A stretch of 64,000 nucleotides of DNA from Apus apus (GCF_020740795.1 NC_067289.1:24602608-24666607), one strand, 5' to 3'; counted from the stretch's first letter, positions 12,180 to 27,000 are shown. Made by a program: numbers and translations. Notes: generated by a model from the sequence alone, not told the origin.

Positions 12180-13474
12180 TGCACAAATCAGGTGTTGGTT
12201 CAGTCTGGCAGGGAGCTCCCACTGCTCACTGAAATGAGCCCTGACTTTTTGCTGAATCATTTAATCTGTAGTGAGAAGAGGTGCAGACTGGAATGAGCAG
12301 CAAAATTCCCACTGAAGTCAGTGCTACGAGGATTTCAAATCTTGTCAAGTGCCCTTAAAACAACTTGACAATGAATGCAAATTTGTATTCAGCTTTCCAG
12401 CACAAATAGCAGAGCTCTTTACCTGGACAGGGAGGAGGCACGTTAGCATTTCAGTCATGGGATCACTAGCAGTGTTCACTCCTTGGGATGGGATGTTGCA
12501 GCCTGAGCTGTGCTCAGGAGGGAAATCTCCAGTGAAAGCTGCTTCAGCTCTGGGTTAACAGCCTGATGGCAGGGAGTGGAGTTAGAACAGAACACGGATG
12601 AGCTTACAAATCACTAAAAAACAAAAAATGATTATTCATTTGCCATGTCTTATTGTATTTGACTTGATAAAAATAATAGGATATTGTAGCATGGCAGCAT
12701 TCCTTGGCTGTCGTGTATTTTTAAATACTAGAAGTTGTTTAAGTAGGGATTGAATTCTGAGGCTCATGTTTAAATACCGGGTGTTTTAAACCCTTGTGCA
12801 AATCAAAACGTGCCCGTTGCTGCCAGCAGGAACTCGTGCTGCTTCAGTGAGAGCTGAGGGCAAGGCCAGCCCTCAGTTGTGATGCTGATGCATTCCTGAA
12901 GCCTAAATTAAGATCCTAAAAACAGTGGTACCCTAGTACTGTTGTAGTGAGAAACCCTGAGGCACAGCCCTGTGCAGCTCCCTTCCCTGCTGCTCGGCGG
13001 GGCTGAGTGTCCAGGTTGGACTGAGGCAGGAGCCAGCAGCTCCCCAGAGTGGGCTTTGCCTGCCTGTTAGGGCTGGTTTCTACTAAGTTTTCTGTAATAT
13101 TTATTAGAGCTACAAAGGCAGATCCCATCAATACTATTAGTCAGGTTCTGAAACGGTGTTTAGGTTTATCCTGGGAATGGATAAATGCTGGTGTATTCAT
13201 TTCCAATTAAACTGGGGAGTTGTCTTTCTCGTAAGCCCTGCTAATGAAGAAGGCTGTCACTTGGTACATAAGGTACCTCAAAATGTGGTGCCAAGTGTCT
13301 GTCCCTCCCCACACGAGGCTGCTTTCTTGACTTCCCTCCTTTTTATTTTCCTGACTTCTACAAACTAACAGTTTATAATGCAATTTTATTTTTTAAGCCT
13401 ACAGGAATTTATAAAATGCCTTTATCACAGATGGCAACGTTTAGTACTTGTACTTCTACTGCACTGTATCTTTT

Positions 13475-13496
13475 AATAAATTTGCAGAAAAATAAA
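13475..13496 (+). terminator. TRIM59: TRIM59 polyadenylation signals
   Basis: Two canonical AATAAA hexamers (13475-13480 and 13491-13496), the first clear ones downstream of the TRIM59 stop codon on the plus strand. Confidence 0.55.
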
Positions 13497-13515
13497 ATGT
13501 ATTCTTGCAGTAGGC

Positions 13516-14760
13516 CTGGCTAACACCTTCATTTCCTGACTGCACAGAACCTTCCCTGTGGTCCAGAACAGCGCTGAGAGGAGGGAGCAGGACCGGGGCT
13601 GCTCAGCAGTGCTCACTCTAGCTGCTTCATTTGCTTCCAAGCACCCCGCTTTTTTGCAGCATCAACTTCAGGAAGATTCTCTGAGGTCCCCAGGTGGGTG
13701 GATGTGGATTTCAGTCCACAGGCCTGTTTTGCTGATTTTTTTCTGAGGTGAGGTGGGTGCTGGGGGGCAGTGCAGGTGTTTGCTGGGCAGGGGTGTAAGC
13801 AGCTCGTCCTTTTCCTCTTACCCCAGCACTCCCTGGGGGCAGGCAGCTGACACTGCTCCAGCCCTGCTCCTTGCCATCCTCTGCTGAGTTTCATGTATGA
13901 GAGATGGGATTTCAAGAAAATTAAATCTTTTTACTGCGTTTTAATTGAGGTATGAGAGGGTTTTGTACCCTGCGAAACTTAGGGAGGGTTTTTCTCATCT
14001 TTTGAACTACCCTTTTTTGAAAGCTCATTCTAGAAGTGTAATTGTCACTACCTGTATTTTTTTAGAGGGGAAGTCGGGTTGAAAGTGGTTGAGATCAAAT
14101 GGGAAAAAAAGAGTAAAGTTTCCAGGTTACACCTTAGATTCCCTGTCAACGCTGAAGTGTTGACAAGATGCTGCTGGAAATGGAGCCGTCTGCAACAGCC
14201 AGGCCTGCAGCAGGCGCAGGGTGCAGCTGTTCCTCACCCTCCCTCTGCCCTGGGAACAAGTCAGCCCTTTGGGAATGATGGGAGAAGCAAGCAGATGGTA
14301 ATTAGTGTGTTAATAAAGCCTGAGTGTACAACGTGGCCAGGGCCTGAGAGAGGGAGGAGCCTGCAGGAGGGGAGAGGGAAAGGCCCGAGGAGCAGCTTCC
14401 AAAACGGAACCGATTAATTACAAAATGGCCACAAACACCTCGTTCCCAGAGCTGCAGCTTTACATGTTCTAACAACATACATGGCAATTATTTTGTGTAG
14501 GGGCTTTACTTGCTGGAATTCTTGTAATAACATGTTACAGGGCACTGATGGCATCTAAAAACAATTTGCTGACTTTAATATATACAGTAAAAACCCAGGC
14601 ATTTTAAACCAAATGCAGAACCCAAGCATCGATATTGAGCCTACCCAGGGAATGTCAAAATGCAGCTGGATATGGAATTTAACAAACAGAATATTTTTTT
14701 AATGTAGTTCATATAATTAAGATCTGTATATATAATTTAAAGAAACAGGATTTATCAAGG
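13516..14760. other. Convergent intergenic gap between TRIM59 and SMC4
   Basis: About 1.2 kb between the likely 3' ends of TRIM59 (plus) and SMC4 (minus). No coding frame, RNA gene or named repeat was recognised. Open frames of 60-110 codons in the GC-richer part (13560-14420) do not resemble known proteins. Confidence 0.5.
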
Positions 14761-14765
14761 TAAGT

Positions 14766-14771
14766 TTTATT
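14766..14771 (-). terminator. SMC4: Candidate SMC4 polyadenylation signal
   Basis: TTTATT on the plus strand is AATAAA on the SMC4 strand, about 105 bases past the stop codon. Another AATAAA (14864-14869) begins six bases after the stop and is probably too close to be the main signal. A short 3' UTR is therefore likely. Confidence 0.5.
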
Positions 14772-14874
14772 AACAAGCTCAGATAAACACAAAACTAAAA
14801 GAAAAACATCTCAAATACAAAAGTATCTTAGATAAAAATCAGCAGCAGCAATGAGAATGGAAGTTTATTCCGTC

Positions 14875-15060
14875 TTATTTTTGAGCTTCACCCCCAACAG
14901 CGCTGAGTTCAAGCAGTGCTTTGGAGGCAATAACTTTGGGGTTTGTTGCCACACTCTTTGTGACGTTGTGTGTCTTGTAAATCCCAATTAATCTGTCTGC
15001 AATCTCAAACATGTTGTTTCGCAACGAGATGATGATGAATTGTGCATTTTTTGTTTGCTC
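14875..15060 (-). CDS. SMC4: SMC4 coding exon 23 (last)
   Basis: Residues 1235-1295 and the TAA at 14875-14877. Begins EQTKNAQFIIISLRNNMFEI, containing the H-loop region. After PKVIASKALLE the protein continues LSAVGGEAQK, longer than human, which ends soon after IASK. Confidence 0.96.
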   Translation of the reverse strand, partial: EQTKNAQFIIISLRNNMFEIADRLIGIYKTHNVTKSVATNPKVIASKALLELSAVGGEAQK

Positions 15061-18000
15061 CTGAAACAGAATTTCTGTGCATTAGCTCACAGGATTTAAA
15101 AAATGCTCTGTTCTTGTACTAGAATAGAATAATAATAGAATGTTTAAGGTTGGAAGGGACCTTCAAGATCATCAGGTTCCACCAGACCAGGCTGCACAAG
15201 CCCCATCCAACCTGGCCTTCAACACCTCCAGGGATGGGGCAGCCACAACCTCCTGGGCAGCCTGTTCCAGTGCCTTCCTGCCCTCATGGGGAAGAATTTC
15301 TTCCTGATGTACAACCTAAATCTCCCCTCTTCCAGTTAAGAACCATCAACCCTTGTCCTATTACTGCCCTCTCGGGTAAAAAGCCCCTCCCCAGCTTTCC
15401 TGGAGCCCCTTCAGGCACTGAAAGGTGCTCTAAGGTCTCCCTGAAGCCTTCTCTTCTTCAGGCTGAACATCCCCACCTCCTTCAACCTGACTTCATAGCA
15501 GAGGTTTCAGCATTTCCACAGGTGCAATTTACCAGTTTTAATGTGAATTCCACAAGAACTTACTGAAAGGTATGACTGTGTTACCTGAGTTGATACAGCA
15601 AGGGCTGCTTTAAGAATGGAAAGGAAAACAAATCTATTTCCATGTGCTGGTACATTTCTGTTTTAACAAAGCAGCTAAAATGTCTTTGAGGGAGCATACA
15701 GCACATACAATGTGTACACCTGGTTTTATATGTATAAAGAAATAGATACATATATATAAAGCTTCAGGCTGGATGTAATAAAAATGGCTCAAATATCAAA
15801 TACAATCTTTTCTCCTAGGATGGTACTAATTTTGAAGCTATATATAAAATAAAAGCTAGTGCTATAATTTGCTTTTAAAAGCTAAAATACACTAAGTTTC
15901 AAGCATGTTAGTTTAGTTTACACTGCAGTTGAAATCAAACTCTTTGCTCTACCAAATCCCCTCTGGGAGATGGACCCTGCTTTGTGCAAATAGAGGCCTT
16001 GTGGAAACAAAATCTAAAGCACCAGTTGGAGGCAGGTATCTTCAAAGTGTTTCCCTAATTTCAAGTAGCTACTCATGATCTTTGGCACTTCCAGGGTGTT
16101 CCCAAAATGGGTGGTTATACTTTGTGTCATTCTTGAAGTTCTAAGTTTAAATTAACAACCAGAAGTGTAGCAATGTAAATGTTTGCTCCATTAAATAATG
16201 GTGATGACAGAATATTTAAAAGCACGAAAGAAAAAACACACTAATAAAGAGACAGATCAAAGCAGCCTATGGGAAACAGCTCCTGTTAATGACATGGAAG
16301 TATAAAACCAAGGAGCCTTGGCCACACCGGGAATGAAATCGTGAGCTTGGACACATGAACACATCAATAAGAGCTAAGTGAGTTGCTGCATCTCAGCCGA
16401 GTTTATCTGATTATTCTGGGGAAAGAATCTGTATTTTGAAGAGGAAGCAGCAGTAGCAGTGAGGATCTGTGGAAAGGGGGCACCATTGGCAGCCTCTAGT
16501 CCCCTGCAGCTTTTGAAGCTGTAAGCTCAGGATTTGGAGAGAAAACCCCAATTTGTGAATCTTCTACTACTTGCCTCATTTCAGGAAAGTATTGAAATAG
16601 GCAGCTTAGGAAAAATAAGCAGAAAGCAACATGCTAAGCACCTTTCTGGAAATGTGCTTAGTACAGTTTCCACTTAATTATTTGAAAATATAATTCCAGA
16701 CTTTTAAATCTGGTTTATTTTGTTGCCACTGTCTTTTGTGGCAGAAAAGAAGCTATCTTAGAAAAATTATACTATAGTCTTTTCCACTCAATACTTACAT
16801 AAATGTAAAAGGCTACAATAGACACGTTTTTGAAGTCAAGTGCTGCATCAATCTCATCCATGAAATAAAGTGGCGTGGGCTTGTAATGATGAAGAGCAAA
16901 AACTAGTGCCAGTGAACTAAGTGTCTTCTCTCCTCCTGATAAGTTGAATATCTTCTTCCAACTTTTCTTTGGAGGCCGAACACTGAAACAAATCAAGAGT
17001 TTGTAACTTATTTCTGTTCACCATTAAAATAAGTATTTTGTGGTGAAAAGCGAGTCGCAAGAGGGAAGTCTTGGAAGACACAGACACAGAGAGGCTCAAC
17101 TAAAACCATGGATGAGCTGCTTGATACTGAGTCCTCCACAGCTAAGAGGCAGTGAAGGGGATTATTTCTGTTCACTGAGGAGTAACTCCCTGGTGTGTGC
17201 ACCAGGCCAGCTGATGTCTGCCTGAGCTCAAACCCCTCCAACACTCAGCTATTCATGTCAGTCTACTCTTAAGTAATTAATATACTCTTAGGACCATTTA
17301 TGCCAGAACAATCTCCAGTTACCAGTGTGACTGACACAATTCCCTTGGCAGAATGAAATCATTTGGGAATGAAGAAACCCTGAGAAATTGACTTAAGTCA
17401 AAGCTTTCTAACTGCTGTTAGAGACTTATTTCTCCAGGAGAAACAAATCTCTTTGTTACCCAATGCTAAAAACTTGTGGCTTCTGTCAGTATCTTGCCAA
17501 TACTTGCCAAGAGGGAGGAGTGTCTTGGTTAGCTGCTGATCCATTAAAATGTACCTAAAACGCAGGCTGGAAAAAGGAACACAACAATTAAGCAATAATA
17601 CAAAGTATTTTTGACAAACCTAAATACGATTCCCTCAGAGAAGGGATCCAGGCTGTCCACAAGTTCTAATTCAGCATCCCCTCCCAAAGTCAGCATCTGG
17701 TAGTTTTCCTTCAGTTTATTTGTTATGACATTAAATCCTGCCATAAATTCATTTAGCCTTTGTTTCCTAAGATCTTCAAAAGCTTGTCTGAAGTTGTCTC
17801 TCATGTTGGTAATTTCATCCAGTTCACCCACACGTTTCAAGTACAGCTCTTCCTGTAGGAAAAAAAAAACAAAAGTGCAGTTCAAGGAGCTGCCTCCTTC
17901 ATGTAGATTTGAAACCATTTTCCCAACCATTTGAAAGATCATTTTTCCCAGGGTGGCTAACAGCCCTGAAACAAAAGAACAACCCCAAACCATCTCTTTT

Positions 18001-21000
18001 TAATCATCTCTATCCTCTGTGCTGCTGATCTCTCTATACTGGAAAACCTGTATGCAAATGAAAAGAAATACATTTTTAAAAATTTAAAAATCATCTGTTG
18101 ACTAGTCCAATATTACTGAAGTGAGCCTAGTGAGGAGAAAAAAAATCCTTGTCTTGTTGTGTATCTGCCTAGCCTGTCAAGACTGGTTGACTGTACCTAC
18201 ATACACTTTCCCAGGAGCAAGCTGTCTTCCCCTGCCATGGTTGGTACCACATATAAATGGTGTAGGGAAGCTCCAAGGTACAACATTCCCACTTAGCTAA
18301 GTACAAGCCAACCAATAGTCAGGAGGGAACAGCCCAGCCTGCAGAGAAAGGGAGAACTCCAGGGCTCCATTTCAGTTCCCAAGAGAAGGGAACTGAAGAA
18401 CAGGACCATTTCAGGTGCAGGATGCATTTGAGCTGTCACCTGAAGAACAACACCCAACTGGAAGGTTACCTCTGCACCTCGGAAGCGGCGACAGGAATTC
18501 TGTACAGGTCCAACCCTGGGATACACAAGAGCTGTGCACAGAGACTGTCCTTTGGGGAGGAGACTGCACTGACAAGCAACACAACAGCCCTCGGGGGAAC
18601 CTCTTGCTCCATGCTCACCTTCTTCTTGTATTCCGCAATAGCTCCCAGGTTGGGTTTCATGTCGTGACACTGGGCTTCCAGGAGAGCGATCTGATTAGTG
18701 ATCACGTTGGGATCCTGGACAGCCTCAAGCTCCTCCTCACTCAGCACTGGCATTTCTTCAGGAGGTTTGTCATCTATGGCGTGCAGTGACAATTTGGATA
18801 TCTGAAATTCAAAACCAGTTACTTGCATTCTTTAGTGGTAACGTGAATTGTCACATGAACACGTTTCTAAAACATTCTCTGTATTAGAACAGACTGAAGC
18901 TCCCAATCTCATAGCAAAGATTCTTCACATAACTCCCTTTAAACATAAGATGTACAAAAGACAACAAATACCCCTGTACCCTATTGTTCTGCTCCTGAAA
19001 ACTTTATACATCATTCTTACAAAGGAGACATTTCTCTGTAGTAGGAGCAGATAATGACTGAAATCACCTCTATTGATGCCATCAAGATGGCACCTTATTA
19101 CTGGCCCCACAGAATTCCTGTTGGCCCAGCTATCTATAACTGGGGAAAGGCAATTTGATGTCCCAGGTGGACCACAAGTTCTAGGAGAAATGCATTCAAG
19201 GTCTTGCCATTTTATAAAGAACAGCACTGAACACAGTTACACAGAACTTGTGTTTTACCCCTCTTTGCTTTCCTCACCCATGAGGGTGCCTACCCTTTTA
19301 AAACATTCTTCAGTGTATACAGAGAGAAGGGGCAGGCACAGCAAGTCTCCTGGTTGCCATTTATGGCCTACTTATTTTCCTCTCATTGCTCTTAATGATT
19401 CACAGAGAGTGCTATGGCTGTTGCAGTTATCCTACCAGCCTTTCAGAAATAAAAGAACCTTGAAAAACTAGAAGCTAAACAATTTAATTCATAACTCACC
19501 CATAACCTTGTATGTAAACAAGAAAGTAAAAGTCTGAAAGGCCAGCTGTTTACAGCATAAACATCAAAAAACTGTGAGCTGGATCTTTTGAGATCTTACC
19601 ATTCAAATTTTAGGAACGAAAAATTTCCCTACCTCTTTTTGCCAGTATTTGATCTTTGACTGGTGTGCAGAAATATGGCTATCAATTTGTTCTATTTTCA
19701 GCTTAATATTAAGAGCTTCCTTTTGAAGTGCATGTTCATCATCCTGAATAATTTGAATCTCCTTGAGTAACCCACGATGCTCCTCCTGAACTGCTGGCAA
19801 TGCTTCCTGAACAGAAATGACCAAAAAAAAGTGCATTAATCAGTTGCCTCACAAAAACTTCCCACTTTCTTAGGTTATAGGATGGTTTTCACTATATTAT
19901 TCCCAGAGCTTACTCTCCACAATCCTCAGTATTGATGTGAACAAATACATATTCTTGTACTGAGATTAACCTGGTCCTTGAATTCTGGAATGACTGAAAA
20001 TATGCTGCAGTTTATATTTTCATTCCAGGTCTGGATGAAATGAGTCCCACACTCGGATGTTTTTAGCTAAAAGGCAGTTTTAGAGAAAGACAGTTGCAAA
20101 GAAACAGCTTTATTTGGAAGAATTTCAGCTGTCCTGGTTGTTTTCACTCTCCCATACATAAATCTAGAGGGGAAAAACTGAAGTCCCACATAACTGGATA
20201 AAATCTATTTTTAAACAAGGGCTTAAACCCAATATTTATTTGCAAAACCTTGGGTTTAAGTTTTTTCTTAGCTTCAGAAAATTGAGTCCAGATATATTTC
20301 CAACATTCCCTGCCCATCATGCACAACAAAATCTGAATAAGAATAGAAGAATATAGGTAGGATCTAAAAAAGGATATAGCTCATCATCCTGATTTTACCT
20401 GATGACCAGACCCCTTACTAGGACTGGTTTAGGCTAATTTTTTCCCTCAGCATCTATATTTAAAGGTCAACTCCTCTAAAGGACAAGCTGTTACCTACAA
20501 TTTCCTTCACAGACTGCCTCCTCTGTGAAGAAGTACCCTAAATGAGCATGACACTTACTTCAGCTTGTTTGCAGTCATTTATAACCTTGGTAGCTTTGTC
20601 TTCTAGTGTAGTCAGTTCTTCTGTTAAGTCTTTCATTTCTTTCTCATTATCTTTAATCTCCTTCTCTGTGCGAAGAACAGACTCTTCAGACTTTTTCAGG
20701 TTTCTGAACAGGTAGGGAGATGTTTCAATACCTCCTCAGTGCAAATCTGACACGAAATTACCTAGACACACAATCTTAAGCATTGTTCAATAGCTACTGA
20801 CAACCAATAGAAGTGCCAATTTATGCATGAACTCTCCCACTCCTCAGACACCCAGGTGAAGAAAGTTGTCTTCCTTCAACATAAAGCAGGCAGGTCTCAC
20901 CAAATTACTTAATTTCTTCCTTCAGACAGTTTTGACATTTGTTCCAAGTATTCATTATGTAATGCTAAGATAACATAAAAACACATCACACTTTATTTCC

Positions 21001-24000
21001 TGACATGCCTCACAATACAGTTTGTCCCTTCAGATCTGAGCTGCTCCCCTGCATGGCAATTCAGGGCTAGTTTCCATCTGTATCCTGAATCCTGCATGCT
21101 GCTGCAAGGCAAACATTAGCAGGAACATACTGATTAAATGTGACTTTTCAACTGCTTATTAGAAACTCCAAAGTTTTCTTTCCCTTTACCTCCTTGATAC
21201 AAGTAACATTTACTACTAAAGATGCAACGGAAAGTTCAGATTTCAAGAGGAGAGGATTTTCAGCTATGGCAGATGTCCTACAGGCACTGATGCCCACAGA
21301 TACAGCTGTTTGAAGCTGAGGTGACTCTCCTTGCTCAGCTTTCACTAAGGCTCTGATCCTTTGCCTGTAATGCACACTAATTAACAATGATGATGGTGTT
21401 TCATTAAGAACCAACCTCAGTTTGAAGTCAATCAGTTTAGAGGAAAAGGCTATGATCTCCTCCCTGCAGTTTTCCTCTAACCATAAAGAGGTGAAAACCA
21501 TCTCTTCTGGCCTGACAAATCCCACCACTCCAGGAAGGTCCAACTGCAATTAAACACGAGTTGCAGAAAATGCAACGACAGCCTGAATCTTCACTGCTGA
21601 GCACACTGATGTCTACTATACCTGTCTGCAGTCTTGACTGCCACTTGGGCTTTAGTAATAGCTGAAGCACACTCATCTATTTCTTTGTTGATCTTGTCCA
21701 GTTTGTCTTGCTGTGCTCTGAGTTTATGATTATTGATCTCGAGGATGAGGTTGTGTAACCGTTTAACTTCCTTCTCCATCTTGCCAGCTTTCTCCGCGAC
21801 GCCATCGTACTCTGTGGATACACAAACCCAGCTCAGGTCCCTGCTGACCCGAGTGCTGCCCCACATCAAGATTCCAGTGGGAATTAATCTATTGAGAAAT
21901 GCACATATTGCTTTATACTGTGAAAAATGTTTCATTTTAAGAGCATGGCAAAAAAACCCTTTATTTAAGATCATTACCCTCAACGTTAACAATTCTTAGC
22001 CCTAGTTATATTGAGTTTCCCTATGAGTCTGTATGGAATACAGCCATAAAAATCTAAACAAATACTAAAATGAATGTTTCCTTTAGCTTGACTGAAACAT
22101 GAACCCGAGAAATTACCTTTTTTATAACTATTAAGTATTTTTTCCAGTTCCTTCTGTTTGTTCTTGTCTGGAGCAGCAGCAATTACATTTGCTTCAAGTT
22201 CCTTAACTTGGTTTCTTAGATTAATTTCTTGTTCAGATAAACTCTACAGAAAACACAACTGTGTTAGAATCCTGTGGGTTGAAAAGATCCTTGATGCCAA
22301 CAAGGACTCTGTGAAGCTGAGGCTCAGAAGTTATCCCCCTGCCCGTTGATGGAGAGGCCAGACATGGCCTCTCTAATACCCATGTTCACCTGCATACTTG
22401 CTGTGTACTTTTCTAGAGTATTTCTCATTTCCCTGAGATCTTGGCGCAATTTTCTTACGGCTTCTTCAAGTTGTAGTTTCTCTTCTCCATATTGTGTTGC
22501 CCTTTTGGAATCCTTCTGCAGCTGAGATTCCATTTTATTGACCTACACAAAAATGAGACAGGATCACTTGCCTAGCATCACCTCTACAAAACCAAGCAAG
22601 ATCTCATTCATGTGCTCAACAGTCTATGATTTCTTAAAACACAAGATGAAAGTGGAGTAAAAACTTGAAAGTTCCTGTAGCAGGAGAGAATCTGGAAGCT
22701 GACTGCTGAGAAGATCAGTTCTAATAGTAAAAAACCAGAGGAACAAGAACAAGAAAAAGTAAGCTGAAGAATCCCTGTCAAATAGCTCATAATGGAGAAT
22801 CTTTTTAAGGAAATAAAACTGGATTAAGCTTGAAAGGTTTAAATGAGAGTAGTGAAGGCAGAAACAAAAAACAAGCAGAAGCTAGAAGCAATTTTTACTA
22901 TTGTTAAGATCTGATGGTTGTTGGTTTCTGTGGTATGTGGTGTGAGGAAGAGAAGCTTTTGCACACAGTTACTGTTCAACTGACCAAAGTTTAGCAATTC
23001 ACTCTCCAGAGCAGAAGGAATCAGGATGCAATTCAGCTCTCAGCCCAACTTCTGTTTTTACATACAGAGACCTGTCTAGCAGGTGTGGATGTAAATATAC
23101 TTGTTGGCCCTGGAGTCGTGCACTATGCTAAACAGGTACAGAGCCAAAACTCCTGAAAATGGAGAAATTAAGTTACAGCTACAAATCTTTATGGTGTGTC
23201 ACAGCATCTCTCATGGGCCAAACAGAAACCAGTAGATCAGCCTATCTCATGGAAAGAACAATGAATAAACCTGAAGTGTGAACATTCTTGAAATACAAAT
23301 TTGAAGCAAAGCTCCACCACTCCCTGACACATCTTACAAGGACATAAAATGAAGGAGCAAATCCATCTTTTCTTGCTGCTGAGGTTTGTGTCCCCTGCTC
23401 TGCAGCTCAACGGTTCCTCACCATCATCATCTTCCACGTTCTCATCCCTACCTTCAATCAATTCCCAAGCTATGAAAGTAACACTATGAGACTAAAAATT
23501 AAATAACAGGCATCTGATAGCTGGGCTGTGAACAAACGCACTGATCAGCAAAGTAACCTGTGCTGACTTTGTGAACTGTAGCTTCATCAATCACTGCTTA
23601 TGTATCTGGCATCACAGACTGTTAACTACTCGTGCTGATTTAAAAGGACACAGCACCTGTGTGAACTGCCAAAACAGAAGGAATTTCGACGAAATCCCAC
23701 TTTTAATTAACATCATGTACTAACCTCTTCTTCTGAAATATCCACAATGACTGAGGAACCCATCCTGCCCTTCATGACTTTACCTCCACCACCAGTCATT
23801 GTTCCTAAAGTAAGAAAGATGAAAAGTTACGGAGCAACCTGTGCTTAGATACCATCCATAAAGTGCTTAAATTAGAATTTTAAGTTTGCACTTAAATACC
23901 TGACTGTTCAATGATTTGTCCTCGCAGTGTCACCACCCTCCACCTTTTCTCTTTTTGGAAAGCTACTCTGGTAGCTTCTTCCAAGTTGCTGGCGACCAGG

Positions 24001-27000
24001 GTGTCCCGCAAGGCGAAGTAAAAGGCCAGGCGAACCTTCTCGTCCTCCACTTTCACCAGGTCAAACAACCGAGGGGTATTTTCAGGAGTTGGGATCTTTT
24101 GCATTTTTTTTTCCCATACAGTCATCTACATCACAAAAGGAAATACAAATGAGAGCTTCCTCAGGATCATTTCTGAGGCAATTTCATTAATCTAAGGTAT
24201 GTGAAGGCTTTAAAGCCAATGCAATTGTACAGGTATTAACAGTAAAGCCTTCCTTGGAGGAGGATGGATTATACTTCCACTATAATTAAAAACTCACTGA
24301 CAACTCGTTGTTCTTTTTCACAGTTTGCAGTTAGTAGATTACTTGGATTATTAAGTTTGCTAATTTGTTTTAAAAAATCTACACAGAAACATATACAAGA
24401 CATAACAAACACTTGTTGTACACATCCAAGTATCTACCAAGCCTTGGCTGTAAGTAAACTTTAGCATTTGCTAGTAGACTATTCCAACAGCCTATGAAAA
24501 CAGGTTTTATCTTTACCTGTATTAACACATACACAGCATAATATACTAATATTTAGAAGATCTATTTATACAGATGCATATTAATACACTCTACATACAG
24601 AGTATTGCTACTGTGCACATTGGGGTAAGTCAACAATTGTTTTGCTGAAGCACCAGAACTCACTTTGTCCAGAGCTATGAAGGTGGCAACTCCAACTCCT
24701 GAGGCCTTCAGGAAGCTGACGCAGCGCTGGGCGGTGTCAATTGTATCAACAACAATGTTGTCCAAGGCTCCGCAGCAGGAGGAAATGGCAACATCGTACT
24801 TCTCATCGATGGCTCCCAAGTCTCCCTAGGCATTCAGAAGTACCCGGGTTAGCCTGGCACCCCTCCTGGCTTGGTGTTAAGAAATCAAAACACTTTACAC
24901 AAATGGAACGAGAGGAAACAAATGCCAAGATTATCTTCTGTGACAGAACTTAAACCCATATTATTTTACAAATTCCAGGACCACACCTGTCTCCTGCACT
25001 CTGCTCTTAATCTATTTCTAGTGCACTTGTTCCCATGGTAGAAACTTCAGGCCACTCTACCAAGTGTGTGGTTACCAATAGATTCTACCTTCTGTGGCAT
25101 CAGAAGGTAAAAAACACTACTCCAGAGGCTGCAGCAGATTTGGCTTCAAGACCAGCCCAGCAAAAATAGAAAGCTTTCTCACAGCCTTTCCTCAGTGCTG
25201 AGTAGAGGAACCTCAACAACCTTTTAAACTTATAGCAAGTCTACAGGCTTTGCAACTCTGCTGTCCAAATCCATAGCACCAGGGAAGTGAGGAATTCCAC
25301 CTTTCATTCGATCACAAAATCACCACTCTTACAAAGGTAAAGACTAAAAGTCTAAGTAGCCTTTGAACATTTACCAGTCTTCCATAGAGTCCATGAATAT
25401 TGCCAGATTTCTTCTGCTGAAGCAGAGCCTCAAGCACTTTTCCTCGACTGCGACTTTGTGCTAAAGAACTTTTGGCTTCTTCTACTTTCTGACGTAGATT
25501 TCGAACAAGATCCTTAGCACCCAGTTCTTCTCTTCCCAGCTTCTCAAGCTTATTCTCTTTCTAATGGTTAAACAAAAAACACTATCTTAGCCTCAGGAAA
25601 ATGACTGTTCACAGAGTCTTAGATTCATCATTGTGTAGGCAATGAAACCAGCCACTGAAAAGCAGAAGTAGCAAACATTCATGGGAAGCATGGCTAGCAC
25701 TTGGATACACTTCAGATATATTTAGTAGACTTTGATACAAGTCTAATAAGCTTATGAATTCATGAATCAGGCTTTGGACAAGGTAGTGGGATTTTCTTTC
25801 TTTGGGGAATGAGGGAGGAGCAAGAACTGACATTCAAAGGCAGCTCACAAACACAGCCATTTTTTATTTCAACATGTCTCATTATGTGGGATTGAATTTC
25901 AGTGCTTAACATTAAAAATTCCTTAATCCAAAATCAGTTTGAAATCAAATACTGAGTATTAGAATGTAGGTTTTAAATGTTAGTATATTTGAGACAGGCT
26001 GTAGTTTATTTTCACGATTATTGCTAAGAAGAAGAACAGAACTTTGGTTTGGGTATTGCAACATTGTGCTGTAGCTTGAAGAAATCATAGATGAAAGTCA
26101 AGTCTCACCTCCTTCAAGTCCCGTTCGGCTTGGGGCAGTTTTCTTTCTATATCTTTGATGGCAGCTTTCCTTTCCTTCAGAGTTTCTGAAGTCGTGGTGA
26201 GAGCCTCCTTTGCCTGCTGTAACTGGGCCAGGGCAGTATTGTGGCAGCTGAGGTAGAGATCGAGCTCGGACTGCGCCACATCCATCTTGGAACGTGCCTC
26301 GTTCACTGCTTTACTCAACTCCATGAGCTCCTTCTCTTTGCTCTGCAGAAGTGGACAATGTTACAACTACAGACAGACAGCTCTGGGATTTCTTACATCA
26401 GTCACACTCTATGAAAGGAAAAGGGCATGTTCTTTACTAGCTCTCCTACCAGCAGAAAACAGTTACGTTATCTGGAAGAACAAGTATTTCTTAATTTATT
26501 AACGTGTTCTGTATGGAATTTAAATAAGGTGTTTTTCATCATTAAACAGAAGAACATGGAATTACCACAGAAAATTGCCCTACAAGCTTTGTATTGTTTT
26601 CTGAAAGCTGGGAGGAGCCCTACACATTGTGCTAAATGGCAGGTCAAACACAGAAACCATGTTTTCAAGTACAGAAAATAATCCCCCAGATTTACAGGGC
26701 AAATTTGCAGCTTCCAGGTGTTTAGTGACTGAACTGCTAATATCAACAATAACCAAGTGTTACAGTAGCTGTCTGTTAATTCAAAGACAGATTACAGCTG
26801 TGTGAAGGGCTCAGAATATACCCATTTCAAAATCTGTTAATTTGTTTAAGCCACACGCTGTTTTAAACAATTTGATGGGAAAAAAGTCAAGTATGTTGAA
26901 ATAATGGAAGTGTAGAATTATTTCCTATACAGATATGTATGATATACTTGATGGCACATGCTCACTATAAAAAGCAGACAACTTAATGAGAAGGATTTAG

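Larger units (their letters stand above)
11505..13515 (+). other. TRIM59: TRIM59 3' UTR
   Basis: After the TAA at 11502-11504 there is no further coding sequence. The first good polyadenylation signals are two AATAAA hexamers at 13475-13480 and 13491-13496, giving a 3' UTR of about 2 kb. It includes a short GGTA run (about 11687-11700), a perfect 28-bp palindrome and a 20-bp imperfect tandem duplication, annotated separately. The exact cleavage site is inferred. Confidence 0.6.

Noticed and set aside
15150..15566. 138-codon plus-strand frame
   Set aside because: It is the antisense of a decayed CR1 LINE 3' region, not a gene.
22262..22310. Short CR1-like stretch in the small SMC4 intron before exon 16
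   Set aside because: GGTTGAAAAGATCCTTGATG recalls a CR1 3' end, but the match is too short and too diverged to call.
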